Shown here piece after piece: positions 22,973 through 36,464 of a stretch of DNA of 64,000 nucleotides (position 1 is the first letter of the stretch; every line of letters starts with the position of its first letter). The stretch is from Dermatophagoides farinae (lineage: Eukaryota > Arthropoda > Arachnida > Sarcoptiformes > Pyroglyphidae), in NCBI RefSeq assembly GCF_024713945.1, contig NC_134686.1, positions 954,001-1,018,000 of the forward strand, written 5' to 3'. Made by a program: the position numbers and the translations under genes. The notes beneath the pieces are model-generated. The model saw only the letters and a program-made list of their open reading frames with translations. It was not told where the DNA came from and made no database searches.

Positions 22973-25900
22973 TTAGTCAAAACGATGTTCATTTGGTTTG
23001 CCAGTCAATAATTCTTCATCATCGACATCATCTTGTTCATCTAATGGCTGTATGGTTTTTTCTCCAATTTCTTCATTCAAATTTGATTTTAATTGATTTT
23101 TATGTGTAATCTTTGCCAATTGATATAGATTTGCAAACATTGCTCTGCCAGTTTTTTTACACATTTCATAGAAACTACCTTTACTTCTTAATAGGAAATA
23201 TGGAATATCAAATTCAACAATTTCACCGGCATCCAATACTAGAACACGATCACAATCAATAATTGTATTAAGACGATGTGCAATGGTCAATACGGTGCAA
23301 TCACAAAATTTTTCTCTTATTGTTTGCTGTATAAGTTGATCGGTTTGATGATCAACATTGGCCGTTGCTTCATCCAATATTAATATTCGATTATTTTTTA
23401 GGATCGCTCGTGCCAAACAAATTAATTGCCGTTGACCGACACTTAGATTGCTACCACTTTCAGTGATCATTGTTTCCAGTTTACCTTTGTAATTATTTAC
23501 CTGTGCTTTTAGCTGCACCTGTTCTAATGCACTCCAAATATTATCATCTGCATATTCATGAAATGGATCTAAATTATATCGAACCGAACCGGTAAACACT
23601 ACAGGATCCTGTGGGATTATCGACAATTTTTTACGAAGATCATTCAATCCAATCGATTTAGTATCGATACCATCTATACGAATGGATCCATCTGTTTCGG
23701 TCAAACGAAACAATGCCGAAATAATAGAACTTTTACCAGCTCCTGTACGGCCAACGATACCAATTTTTTCACCACCATAAATAGTGCAATCAATATTCTT
23801 CAATACTGGTTTATCACTACCATCATATCGTAAATACATCTGATCAAATTCAATGGTACCATCGGTTGGCCATTCAATTGGTGGTCGTTGTTCTGGTTTT
23901 GATTCAGCTGATGATTCTTTTGGTAGATCTTGATATTCAACAATACGTTCAACAGATGTCATTTGACTTTCAAATTCTGCCGATTGTCTTACACCCCATT
24001 GTGTCATACCAGCCAACATTAAACCAGATGATATTGCTAATCCAGCACTACCACCTTGTAAATCTAAAATAAAATACAAAATTGTTAAATTGATTTTTTT
24101 CTTTTTTCGAAATAAAATATAAAAAAATTATTGATTGATTGATTGAACCTTTTGATATCATAATTACAAATGAAATAGCTGCAATATAAATAGTGGAAAT
24201 CCAATCAACCATTAGGCCCATACATCTTGATGAACTTATAAATAAAAACCATGTAGCACTATGGTCATTTTGATAGATAAAAAATTGCCGTTCAAATGCT
24301 TCTTGTACACCAAATGCACGTATCGATGCTAAACCATTGATTGTTGTACTTATATGTGAATAGACTGGACTACGTGCTGAAATTAGTAAAAAAAAAAAAA
24401 AATGAAAATCATTAGATTAGATCGATTTTCCGTCAATTTTTTTTCTGTCTACTTACCTAAACTTTCAAAACGTTTAATATCACGTGCAGATTTAATGTAA
24501 ATTGTTCTCATAAAAAATACAAAAATTGTCAATAAAATTGCCGGAAAAATTAGCCACCAATTGACAATGCTAACAGTGATAACAACACCAATTGCTTGTG
24601 AAAATGTTAAATTCAAATCATATGCTGTACTGGGTAACATTTCATCAATAATGCCTAGATCTTTTGTAAAACGATTCAATATACGGCCAGCTGGATTTTG
24701 ATCAAAAAATGCAACACGTGCACGTAGTAGACGTTCAAATATTTGATTATGTAATCGTTCAGAAGCATGCATACAAATTTGAAAGAATGAAACCGAACGA
24801 ACAATAGTTGTAATGAAAAGACTAACAATCAATATTGAATAGATAATAATATCACGATGTTGTTCCATATCCGATATTTGTGTTTGACCATATTGATTTT
24901 TATTTGTCCATGCTGTTAAAAATAGATCTGATCCAACGAAAATTGTTTGTGATAATATAAGAAATGAAATTGTCACCGTTAATGACAATATAGTAGCACC
25001 GGCTTTTAAATATTCACGATAAACTTTCCATTTAATTGAACCACGTTGAAATTGTTCTTCTGTTAATTTTGTATCGGATTTGTTGTCGGTTGATTTTTCT
25101 AAATTATCGATGTCATTAACATCATCATTATCTGATGGTAAAACTTCAAAACCTTCTTGTCCACTTGAAATGGTACATGTACGGCCACGCATATTTGTAT
25201 CGGATTGTAAAACAATTTCTGAACCATCAAATGAACTAGAAATTGTTAATTTTCGATGTTTTTCACCATTATTATCATCATCATCTTTATTATTTGGATC
25301 CTGTTTTTCAGCTAATAAACTCATAAAATCGATGCCCATTTGTTGTAATTCAGTAAATGATCCATATGCTAAACAATCACCTTCTTTAAGTATTAAAATT
25401 TTTGTTGCTTTTTGTATGAATTGAATTTGATGTGTAACCAATATACGAATCTTTGATTTTAAATGTTCCATAATACATTTTTCAAATATATGTTCAGCTA
25501 CAGCTGTATCGACAGCTGATAATGGATCATCTAATAGACATATATCGGAATTTCGATAAATTGCTCTAGCCAAATTGATACGAGCTTTTTGTCCACCACT
25601 TAATGAAACACCTTTCTCACCAACCAATGTTCTATCACCGAATGGCATCAATGTTAAATCACGTTCCAATGCACAAACTTTGATCACTTGATCATAATGT
25701 TTTTGATCGTATGGCATACCGAATAGAATATTATTACGAACAGTTTCATTGAATGACCATGGATCTTGGCTAGCATATGATAATGATCCTTCTAATTCAA
25801 TTTTACCGGATTCAAGTGGTAATTCTCGTAATATACTCATCAATAATGAACTTTTACCAGCACCAACTGGTCCAATTACGGCCAGTAAATCACCTGGTTT

Positions 25901-27643
25901 TAATCTGGCACTTATATTTCGTAATGTTGGTTGCATCAATTCTGGACTCCATTTGGCCACAATATTATTGATCATTAATTTTGGTTCATTTTTTTCCATT
26001 AATAAATTATTAGCAAGATTTTCATTGGATTTTTTATCATCATCATTTTCATTATTTGCAATATGGTTATTTTGTATATAATTTTTTTCTCTTTTAAATT
26101 TTCCATCATTATCTTCAATAGATTCCATTTCTTTTAATAATAAAAAATTTTCAATCCGTTTACAACCGATTAATAATTCAGATGCAAGACCAATTGAATT
26201 TGGAAAAAAAAATGTTATCGTCAATCGCAATGTATTGAATAATGCCATCGATACGAACACTGCTTCCGATGTTAATTGATTACCAACCAATACATAGGTG
26301 ATGAAACAAGCAAACAATACAATACGTGTGGCCACAAAAAACACTGATAAATTGATTGCTTTCAAATAACAAGCTTGACGGATATATTTTACTTCCGTTC
26401 TATAAATAATGATGAAAAAAAATAAAAATTTAGATTCAGAATTCACTAGTTTAGTATCACATACTTTCGTGCATCGGCAACACGATTTGCGAATGGTTTT
26501 TCCCATGAATACATTTTAATTACACGTATACCGGATGTAATTTCACTCATCAATCGTAATCTTTTATCTGTTTGTTTGGCTGTATTGAAACGTACACGTG
26601 AAAATAATCGTCCCATATATACCTGTATTGGTATTAATAAAAACAATAATGCAAGACCAACAAAACAAGTCCAATTAATATATCCATAAAGAATATAGAT
26701 AACAATGAACATTTGTATTGGTGATACAATTATGTATGAAACAAAAATGCTAAACTATAAAAAAGGAGAGAGAGAGAGAAAAAAAAAATTTCTAATATCA
26801 AATGACAAAGTCCCAAATCACATGTACCTCATACCTCATCCATACGATTAACATCATTGGACATGATATTAACAATTTGTCCAACGGCCGTTTGATTGAC
26901 CGATGCACGACTTAAACGTAATGATTTTTGAAACATTAATGAACAACATGCTGTACGCATACGCATACCGATACGCATTGTTTGTATCATTGCTGGATGA
27001 TGACATGATATAAAAAATGCAGTACAAATGGTCACACCAGCTGCTGACCAACATGCATCCAAATAGGTTATATTTGTATTTTCTGAAAAATATCTAATAA
27101 CACGACCAAGTAAAAATGGTTGTACAATACGTATGAAACATTCTTCGAATAAATAACAAAATAATGGTAATATAAATGATGGACCAAATGCACGTGCTAA
27201 TGCACGCCATAGTTTTGGTTGTTTACTTTTTAATTCTTTTGTCCAGCTTCTGTTGGGTAGAAATTTTTTTTTTTTTTTTTTTTTTTTGATATTTTGATGA
27301 TCTTTCTTTTTTCGAAGACAAACAAACCTTTTTAATGTTTTTAAACTTTTTTCGGCTTCATCATCTTTTGGACAACGATATAAATCCTGAAAATCGAGAC
27401 CATTATTTTTGTAACCTTGATAAAATATTGGAAATACATAACTAAAACAAAAAAAAAACAGAAAAAGAGAAAAACAAAACATTAGACCTGGTGATGAAGC
27501 CATATATAAAAACAAAGACCAAAAAAAAACCAAGAAAAAACAAGAAAAAAATCATAAAAAAATTTATACGTGAAAATTAATCTAGACAGGAAAAATGTAC
27601 GATCAAATAATGATTTTCGGCTAAAACGTGAATGTTTTTCCAT
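22973..27643 (-). CDS. ABCC4: ABCC-family transporter, MRP4-like, 7 exons
   Basis: Exons 27643-27570, 27441-27328, 27249-26835, 26754-26465, 26399-24457, 24376-24149 and 24063-22973 encode 1384 aa (human ABCC4: 1325). The layout is TMD1-NBD1-TMD2-NBD2 without the extra N-terminal TMD0, a short-type ABCC. NBD1 has Walker [10 protein letters not shown] (about 474-482), signature LSGGQ (564-568) and Walker B ICLLDDP (584-590). NBD2 has Walker [10 protein letters not shown] (1126-1134), signature LSVGQ (1228-1232), Walker B LILDEA (1249-1254) and H-loop His 1284. All catalytic residues are present, so both sites look competent. MRP4 relatives export cyclic nucleotides, prostanoids, conjugates and drugs. 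Introns are only 65-128 bp; intron 2 is largely poly-T. An acidic linker joins NBD1 to TMD2. Confidence 0.95.
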
Positions 27644-28941
27644 TTTCAATCTTCTTTTTTTTTCTTATTTTGATGAATTTGATGATGTATTTAAGATTTA
27701 CGATAGATAGATAGAGAGAGAGAATGATAAAATTTTTTGGAATATTCAAAAATGGTGGCCGTGGACCAATGTATAAGCTCGATGTTGAATGAATGAATGA
27801 ATGAATGATGGGCACTATGATGAAAATGATAATAGTAAAAAAGGAAAGAAAAATTTGATTTAAAATTTTTGATTCTTTTATGGCACACACACAAATTACC
27901 ATATAAAAAAATCATCATTCATCATATGATAGTAAAATTGATAATAAAACACGTAATAATTTCAATTGTATAATATAACTAATAACTAATTAAATTGTAA
28001 AAAAATCATCAACAGGTAATAATCATCATCGTTATAAATTATCACACCATTTATCACAGTCACACACAGACACACATGTGTGTGTGTATATATAAATTGG
28101 TTGTAAATGTGAAATAAATGAAATATATATAAATTACCGGATAATTACAATATTGTAGACAAACGAAATTGAACAACAACAACAACAACAAAAATTACGA
28201 TTATGGCCACCTTTTTTTTCGTTTGTTCTCATAAATCAATTATTATCGTTAAAAAAAAAGACTAAAAAAGTTTTTCAAGTGCAAAAAAAAGTCAACTTTT
28301 TTCTTCTTCTTCTTTGTTGGTGGTATAGAGCAGCAACAGCAGCAATAAAGTTCATTTGATGTTTTGAAATTGAACTGGATTGGAGATGATTTTTAATTTT
28401 TAAACAGAATGGCGAATGAAAAAATTACAGCCTCAAGTGAAATATATTTGATAATGATGATGATGATAATGATAAACCGATCGATCGATGATGGTGATGA
28501 TAATTTGCAAAACGAAAAAAAAGTGATTCAATTTCCGTTACCGGAATTTATTTTTTTGTTTTTTTTTGAAATCTTTCAACGGAAATTGAATTATTATCCA
28601 AATAATGATGATGATGATGATGATGACAAGATTATTTTCATTGTTCATTTCCATAAATGTATTAGTTGAACATTAGCAAACCAAACACACACACACACAC
28701 ACACACACAGTGTTTATTCATGACGATTTTGTTTGTTGTTTTTTGAGTTTTTTCTCGAATCTTGAATGGAAAATGTTTATTTTTTTTTGTTTTGTTTTCA
28801 AATTGATTTTGATTAGATTTGATTTCGTTTGATATATAATGATGATGATGATGAAACCTAATCCCAATATTTTTATTTTTTTTTTTTTGGTTTGCAAAAC
28901 ACCGCGTTTCCTTTATAGATCGTTAACATCACTATATGTTT

Positions 28942-28968
28942 GGTGTGTGTGTGTGTGTGTGTGTGTGT
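28942..28968. repeat. (GT)n microsatellite
   Basis: About 13 GT units; a (CA)n tract of similar length lies at 28685-28709. Confidence 0.9.
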
Positions 28969-31900
28969 TTACATTTGTGTGATATTTACCAGTGTTCACT
29001 TGAAATTATTATTATTTTTTTCAGACTAAAATGTGCAATCCATCTTTTCCATCATCATCATAAAAAATTTATTTCAAAATTATCAAAAGAGACAAGAAAC
29101 GAAACGAAACGAAATAATGTCCACAAAACATTATCATCATCGTTTTTTTTCTGTTTTTTTTTGTTCAATATACAAGTAATAATATAAGTTTCTGTAAACT
29201 TTCTTTTTCGATTGTGTGTGTGTGTGTGTGTTGGGTTTTGGGTTTTGGGTTTTTTTTTGTCAGTTTCTGATTTCGAAATAATCAATAGCCCACAAGCAGA
29301 AAAGTTTACACATTGTTTTTTTTTGTGTGTGCATGTCAAAATTTAACCACCAACACACACGCAAATTGCCTGACCAGGTTTTTTTTTGTTTTGATACTCT
29401 AGTTTTGATTGATATATCGATTTTTCAATCATTTTTACTTTTTTTGTTGTTGTTGTTGAATCTTAACTACATTCTATTTCCATTCATAACTTTAACATGA
29501 TTTGCATTTAGCAAAAGAATTTTTTGTTGTTATCAAAAAAAAAAAAAATTCCGATACGATCGATAGTTTCGTTCGTTCGTTCGTTTCGTATAAGATGCTA
29601 CTACTAATAAAATCTATATTTCATATAGGAGATTCTATACACATTCATACGAATTCTGTTCTGCATAGATAGATGGAAATGAATTTCAGTTCCATCATCA
29701 TCTTTAAATTCTCTATAGAATAAATAAAAAAAAATCCAAATGTATTGTAAAAGTTATCATCATCATCAAAAAAAGTGGACTATATATAAATAGAGAATTG
29801 AATGGAATATATTCTGTGTAGGTGTTTGATTCATGTATATATAAAATGGCCATAGAGAATAGAAAACCCCATTAAATGATAACTATCTGAATTCAGTATT
29901 AGGATATGCATCGCGCAAACATATAGTTTCTTCAAGACTTATAAAAATTGATGTTTACAACAACAACAACAACAACAAAAACAAAACAAAACTACCCCCA
30001 TTGAAAATATCCATACACCCTGTATCTATATAAAATGTGGACACATTACTACTACTACACACACACGCGTTCTCTATCTCTATATTTTTGGGTCCAACAA
30101 GAAGCAAGGAGCAATAACACAAAACGATAACAACAACAAGATCCTGGATCCACCGTGTGTGTGTGCGCTATGGATATACAGTATACATCTGTAGTTAGTA
30201 TTTAGTGATGATGATGATGATAATTCTGGTATTTGTTTGGTTTGTTGGTTAGTTAGTTGATATAGTGGGGGGAGGGAGATTGATGTTTTTTACAGTAGTC
30301 ACAGTATTTCAAAAGAAAAAAACTCAATTTTTTGTTTTCTGGGAGCTTCTTCTTCTTCTTCTTCTTCATTCCGGGATATTCTGGTTTTTGGGATATTATA
30401 CCAAAAACTAAACTATCCACTATCCACTATCCACTATGTGTATGTGTGTGTGTGTGCGTGTATCTTTATCATCCGATAACTTTATTTTTTGCTACTCACT
30501 TGAAGTTTTATGTATGTGTGTGTGTGTGTGTTTGAGTTCAGTCTTCTGTTCGGAATTCAAAGTGTCCGGTTCTATGTTTAAATTTTTTTTTTGCTATGTA
30601 TTTATGTTGTGAATGTTATGAAGAAGATCCATACACACACACACGGAAAAACGAATATTTGAGTCTGAGTGACTGATTTTAGCTATAGCTATCCGGGTCC
30701 GTTTTTTTTTTCTTTCACCAATTCGTCATCATCATCATCATCATCATTTCATATCAAAACATTCATTCATTCATTCATTGAAACCAATCATCAACTACCC
30801 ACATCATCACCAACCAAGTAAATTGTTGTTGTTGTTGTTGTTGTCATTTGGTTTGGTTTTGTTTCAATCAACATCATCACAAACCATTTTTCTATTCAAT
30901 TTTTTACAACAACAACAACAACAACAACAAACGACAACAAACAAAAATCATTAAATCATCATCATCATCATCATCAACAACAACGACAAAATCATCGTTA
31001 CAATAAAAATGATGATAATTTGAATATATAAATCAACCAACCAAAAGAAACAAAGGGAAAAAAATTATTCATTGATTTTGTGTTGTTGTGTGGTTTTCAA
31101 ATGATTGTTTGGGTGTGTGTGTGTGTGTGTCTCGACGGTGTCTGAACCAAGAGCAAGAGTGACAGTGTGTGTGTGTGTGTGTGTTTGAGCGTGTGGGCGG
31201 AAGTGAAAAAAAAATTCAGATATCTGAATGGTATGGAAAATTGAAAATTTCTACGGTATCAGTCTGTAAAATTTTCTTTTCATCAACAACAATATAACCA
31301 CCTGATAGAAATTGAACAAAAATCAATATTTCAATCATCAAAATAAAACAAAGGTAAATATTTCAACAACAACAACAACAACGAAAAAAAATTGAATCAA
31401 TACAAGATCCAAAAGAAAAATGATGACCAAAAATGTAACTGGACCCGACAACAACAAAACAACAACAACAACTGTTTATGTCAGCAGAAACAAAAACAAA
31501 AAAACAAAACAAAAATGAAAAATGAAATAAATTTTTCTCTTCTTCTGACGCCTACGCCATTTTTGTTTTCGTTTTCATCAAATTATCATTTTCAAAATTG
31601 TAATTTGGTGACCATAACATGAAGAAAGAAAGAAGTCAAAAAACAACGACGATGACAACAAAAACAAGGAAAAAAAAATGATTATCATTCGTTGATGATT
31701 TCTTTTCCACACACACACACACACACACATTCTCAACAAAATATTTGAACACAAAATTCATTGAATCAAAAGTTTATATGCTTGAATGAATTGATTTAAC
31801 TTTTTTTTTCTGGTGTGTGTGTGATTATTGTTGTTGTTGTTGTCATCGTCATCATCATCATGATGATCGAAATCGACATCTACACACACACACACACAAG

Positions 31901-33171
31901 CAAGAATATTCTTACTTTCGATTTGTTTGCTTCAATGGATTCAAAGATTCTTGCTTGTGTGTGTGTGTGTGGAAAGGGCACAAGAAAAATTTTATTATTA
32001 CCGCCAAAAAAAAAACAAAACTTATGTGCAGAATCTTTCTCTTTCTCTCTCTTTGGGATAAAAAGTTAATACCCAATAGAGACCAATTCATTGAATGAAT
32101 ATCTATGGATAGATAAATCTTTTCTCTTTCTCTTTTTTTTTGGATCGATTCAGTTGAATTGAAACACACTATGTGTTTCATTTTATTTTTTCGCACATCC
32201 ATTGTGACAACAGCAACTTAAATCCCGTATAAAATCTTTAGCTATAACTAGACAGGTATTGTGTAAAGTGTTGGAAATTTTTCAACACAAAGAATTTTGT
32301 CGATGAAAACAAAAAAAAAATCAAATTATCATAATCAATGTGGTCGTTACATTCTTTTTTTTTAGTTCGTTAGACGATTCCACCAAAGATTAACCATCCA
32401 ATGTATCATTATCCAATGTTTTCATTCTCTATTCAGTCATTTAGTTGGACATTTTTTTTTGTCCTGTTTTGTTTTGTTTTTTTTTATTTGATTGATCGAT
32501 CTATTTTATCCATTGATATTGATCGATATTGAATAGAGATCGATCTATTTTAATGATGTTTTTTTTTATTTCGGTTATTCGACCTCGAATCAATTAATTT
32601 TCATCATCATCATCATTTTAATGATCAATATTATTCAATGAATATGTAATGATGATGTTTTTTTGTCGAATTGTTTTCTATTGATCTCTATCTCTCTTTC
32701 TCTCTCTTTTTTTAGAATAATTCCTTTTTTGGGATCTCTCACACTTTTCCGTTTGACACACACAAACACACACACACACACAGACAGGCAAAAAACATTG
32801 ATAATCAACGAAAAATAGTGTTGATCATCATCATCCATCATCTAAACAGGATTTTGTTGTTGTTGTTGTTTCATTTTGATTGTCATCATCAAAGGCAACC
32901 AAATAAAAAAAAATGACAAATTTTTTTTTTGTTCATAGACGAGAAAAAGTGAGATTTGATTTGCATTGGAAAAAAAAGTCTTGTAATTTAAAATTGAAAT
33001 TAATTAATAACATATATATACATACACAGTACATGTTTGACCATTGGTCATCATCATCATCATCATCATCATTTATTTTCTAATTTTCTAATTTCATTTT
33101 TTTTCTTCTCTTTTCCATTTTACAGACATAAATCAATCAATCAATCAATCGATCAATCAAAAACAAGCAGC

Positions 33172-33193
33172 CTCTCTCTCTCTCTCTCTCTCT
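33172..33193. repeat. (CT)n microsatellite
   Basis: About 11 CT units, 46 bp downstream of a pyrimidine-rich AG that resembles a splice acceptor (33124-33125). Confidence 0.85.
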
Positions 33194-34164
33194 ATCTCAC
33201 TTTCTGCTAACGGTGCGCACACAATTAAAATTATTATAAATCTATCTCTTTAAAGCCAAAATCAGCTACTAAATGACTCATTCATTCAGCAGCAGCAGCA
33301 ACGACAACAAAAAAAAATCAAACCTTAACACTGCCCAAACTTATTTCAACTGTTTTCAATCTGTTTTTTTATTTTATTTTCATCGCACACATTTATTTAT
33401 AAATCATTTATATCAACTTGAATCAATGATGCTGATGATGATGATGATGATGATGCATCAAAAACATTCAACAACGCCAAAACAAAATAAATAACCAGTT
33501 TCTTATTGATAGATATCGAACTGATAATAAAACGCGTTTGATATTTTTTTTTTCCTGATATTTTAAACTCACACTAAAGTCAGACAACGATAACGTCAAT
33601 TTTTTTCCCCCCACCCCACTGTGCATTAAACGTTGTTTTCATTTTTTTTCATTTGTGTGTCAAAATGTAACAAACAAACAAACAAACAAATAGACAACAA
33701 AAAGAAAACTTTCAAATATCGTCATCAGATTGATCAAATTTTTGTTTTGTTTTTTTTTGTGTTATTCAAATGAAGAAATCGTATAAATTGTTGTTTTTTT
33801 TTGGTCGTTGCTAAAAGTCTCGTATTGATTCGTTCAGGAATATGATGAATATTCATTTAATCAATCAATTAGAAGCAGCATCAACAACAACAGAATTCAA
33901 TTCGTGAACTCTTACAAATCATCATCATCATCATCGCCAATCGTTTTTTTTGCAAATATATAAATAGTGCCACATCCACCGCCATAATCATCATCATTTT
34001 TATTTGATTTTTTTTTTTGGCTGATTTTGGTCGGTTGGTTGGTCGGTCGATAGGTCGGTTGGTTGGTTGGTTGGTGGTATCAGAGATTCATCGATTCGAA
34101 AACAAAAAGAAAGAAAGAAAAAAAATTGACATCTGTGTTTGTGTGTGTTTTTGTGTGCTTGGAA

Positions 34165-34209
34165 ATGTGCCGAAAAACTTGGTGTCCCAGTGGTCACCAT
34201 TGTCCTGAA
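34165..34209 (+). CDS. Possible first coding exon of Glut1 (15 codons)
   Basis: An ATG in the context GGAAATGTG opens a 15-codon frame rich in Cys and His (CPSGHHC) and ends exactly at a perfect GAA|GTAAGT donor. The phase (0) matches the acceptor of the first certain Glut1 exon at 37594, and the join reads ...CPE-GLTCML, where Glut1 proteins keep the Gly-Leu-Thr. The intron would be 3.4 kb and would contain the HRD1-like gene on the same strand. The alternative is that Glut1 starts at Met 37606 after an untranslated exon. Confidence 0.4.
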
Positions 34210-34656
34210 GTAAGTTTGGTTTCATTTTCATTGTTTTTTTTTTATTCATTCATTCATTATTATTATTATGTGCAAAAAGAGCGAAAAGTTTTTGACATTT
34301 TAAAATTTCAATTCAAATGATAATAATAAAAAGTTTATGGTCTACCATTGAATATTCTGGCCAAAAAAAAAAATATCGAGCATTTATTTACATGTTCAAC
34401 TTAATTTCATTATAATTCAATTAATTTACTTTTTTTTTCTAGCAAAATTCTATATTTTTCTGTTGAAATGACGATTGTTTTTTTTTTTTTGGTTTGTGTT
34501 ACACACACATATATATAGCGCTCAACGTGGTTAACAAGATGCACAGTAAAAAGATTTAGTTTAAAAGATTTTTAATTATACCCGTTAATATTTAAATTTA
34601 TCTGTAAGAAAGATTTTTTTTGCTAAGTGGTGTTTGTGTGTGATTGATTCGAACAA

Positions 34657-35722
34657 ATGTCATCATCATCGATCAATAATGGTTTGACATTAATATCATC
34701 AAGCATATTTATAATATTGGCTCGTTTTACCTATGCATATTATGTACAGAATCAACAATTTTATCCAATTTGTGTGAAAATCATTCAACATCCATTGTTC
34801 ATTAATGGCCACATATATCAATATGATTATGATTGTACAGTTAACATTTGAATTCATATCCAAATATCTATTCGGCCATTTACGGTCAATTGAATTGGAA
34901 TATATCAATGATAATCGTTGGCCATTATTTTTAGAATTATCATCATCATTCGTTCTGTTTCAACCATTATTCAAATTGATTAATATCATTCATTTTTGTT
35001 TTATATTTTATTTTACAATTTTACATTTATTATTGGAAAAACGACTGGAACAAATTAATCAAATTGATGATGATAATAATATAGAACCAGATCATTTACG
35101 TTTAATCATAATACAATCATTATCGGCAATCATAAATTTTATACAAATCTGGTCAATTTATTATCATCAACGATTCATCATATTCATATCGACAACAACA
35201 ATGAAAACAAATATGTTATTAACATTATTATTTCTATATCGTTATATTTATACAACATGTTTATTGATACGTTGTATTGGTGATTATATAATGAATATTA
35301 TTGATCGTCTGTATTATCAAAATGAATGGCAAGAAAAATTATTATATCGTTCATTTATACAGATGATTACATGTGCAATATGTGCAATAAGTCAAACATT
35401 GATTTGGATGGCCATGATTTCAAATGGTATACGTGCATTAAGTTTATTACGTTATGCCATAAGAAAATGGGATAAATTTTTAGATTGCTGCTATAATCTA
35501 TATCGTTCATATTGTACTATCAATCGTATGATGACAATGTTTTCAATACCAACAATTGATGAAATTTCTAATCAACAACCATGTCCTATTTGTTTGGATA
35601 TAATGTTGGATCGTGAATATACAAGAAAAGCAATCAATTGTCGCCATATTTATCATCGTGATTGTTTAAAACGTTGGATTCATGTTAGACAATTTTGTCC
35701 TGTTTGTCGTGAAACACTTTGA
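34657..35722 (+). CDS. HRD1/synoviolin-like RING-H2 E3 ligase with apparent +1 frame break
   Basis: Frame 1 (ATG 34657 to about 34803) encodes a membrane segment and YAYYVQNQQFYP, matching the start of HRD1 (AYYLKHQFYP). The similarity continues in the +1 frame from 34805 to the stop at 35722: KYLFGHLRSIELEYI (HRD1 KVFFGQLRAAEMEHL), several membrane helices, and a C-terminal RING-H2 with CPIC, CRHIYHRDC and CPVC, complete for zinc binding. HRD1 is the ER-membrane ligase of ER-associated degradation. About 354 residues result if both parts are one protein. It stops right after the RING, without HRD1's long Pro-rich tail. No intron is supported by homology. A 67-bp GT-AG intron (34773-34839) could restore phase but would delete the second membrane helix. 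Options: true frameshift (decaying copy), a sequencing indel, or separate initiation at 34805. Confidence 0.75.
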
Positions 35723-35752
35723 AAAGGTGGCGAATGAGACAAACGTGCCAAT

Positions 35753-35758
35753 AATAAA
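35753..35758 (+). terminator. Polyadenylation signal, HRD1-like gene
   Basis: AATAAA lies 31 bp beyond the stop codon, so the locus looks like an independent transcription unit and not just intron filler. Confidence 0.5.
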
Positions 35759-36014
35759 AACAAAACAAAACATGTAAATATAATGTCAATCGATGAAAAA
35801 CAAAATTATTACAAAATTCCTATTTTGTGTAGATAATTTTGGATTCGTTGTTGTGAAATAGGTCCGTCATTTTTTGTCGTTGTTGTTGACTTTTTTTCTG
35901 GCAATTTTTTTCTGCAAATTTAAACGATTCATTTGGGCTGGGCACAAACCATACACAAAAAATTTGGAATTAATCTTTGTCTGGCTTTTTTTTCGGCCAA
36001 TGTAATCGGCTTCC

Positions 36015-36047
<33 letters not shown>

Positions 36048-36437
36048 TTTTTTTCCAGTTTGATGATGATAATTTGGGTTGCTGCTGCTGCTACTGCCGC
36101 TGATTATGATTATCATTATTTCACCTTGGTAACTTTGGTTTTTTTCTCTGGTTTGACCACAAAATAATAATTTGAATGAAATTGCCATTTGAATGTTAAT
36201 GAGTACATTTTGTTTTTTTTTCAGGATTAACTGTGGTAAACTTTTTTTCTTCTTCTTTCTGTTTTTTTTGTTTTCAATCAATTTCCTTGTGTTAAATACG
36301 AACAACAAATGCTAATTTCTAATCTAATTAGATAAAATCATCATCATTATCAATGGATATGCAAAAATTTTATTCGTTTTTTTTCTTGGTCATTTATTTA
36401 TGCATAAATGAAAGTCAAAAAGTTTTTTACGCGACAT

Positions 36438-36464
36438 GATGGATGGATGGATGGATGGATGGAT
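36438..36464. repeat. (GGAT)n tetranucleotide repeat
   Basis: About 6.5 copies of GGAT in a row. Confidence 0.9.

Larger units (their letters stand above)
27644..34164. other. Long repeat-rich spacer with possible leader exons
   Basis: No protein-coding gene is recognised in these 6.5 kb. Microsatellites abound: (CA)n at 28685-28709, (GT)n at 28942-28968, (GT)n near 31110-31182, (CA)n near 31709-31730 and (CT)n at 33172-33193. A donor-like AAG|GTAAAT after 31353 and a strong pyrimidine tract plus ACAG acceptor ending at 33125, both on the plus strand, could mark untranslated leader exons of the genes downstream. This is unproven. Confidence 0.5.

Noticed and set aside
25080-26081. Plus-strand frames of 110-114 codons opposite the ABC transporter
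   Set aside because: They mirror conserved NBD1 coding sequence on the minus strand, whose motifs and phases are unambiguous.
34773-34839. 67-bp intron in the HRD1-like gene
   Set aside because: It would restore phase, but removes the segment aligned with HRD1 helix 2, where similarity is visible on both sides of the break; kept only as an alternative.
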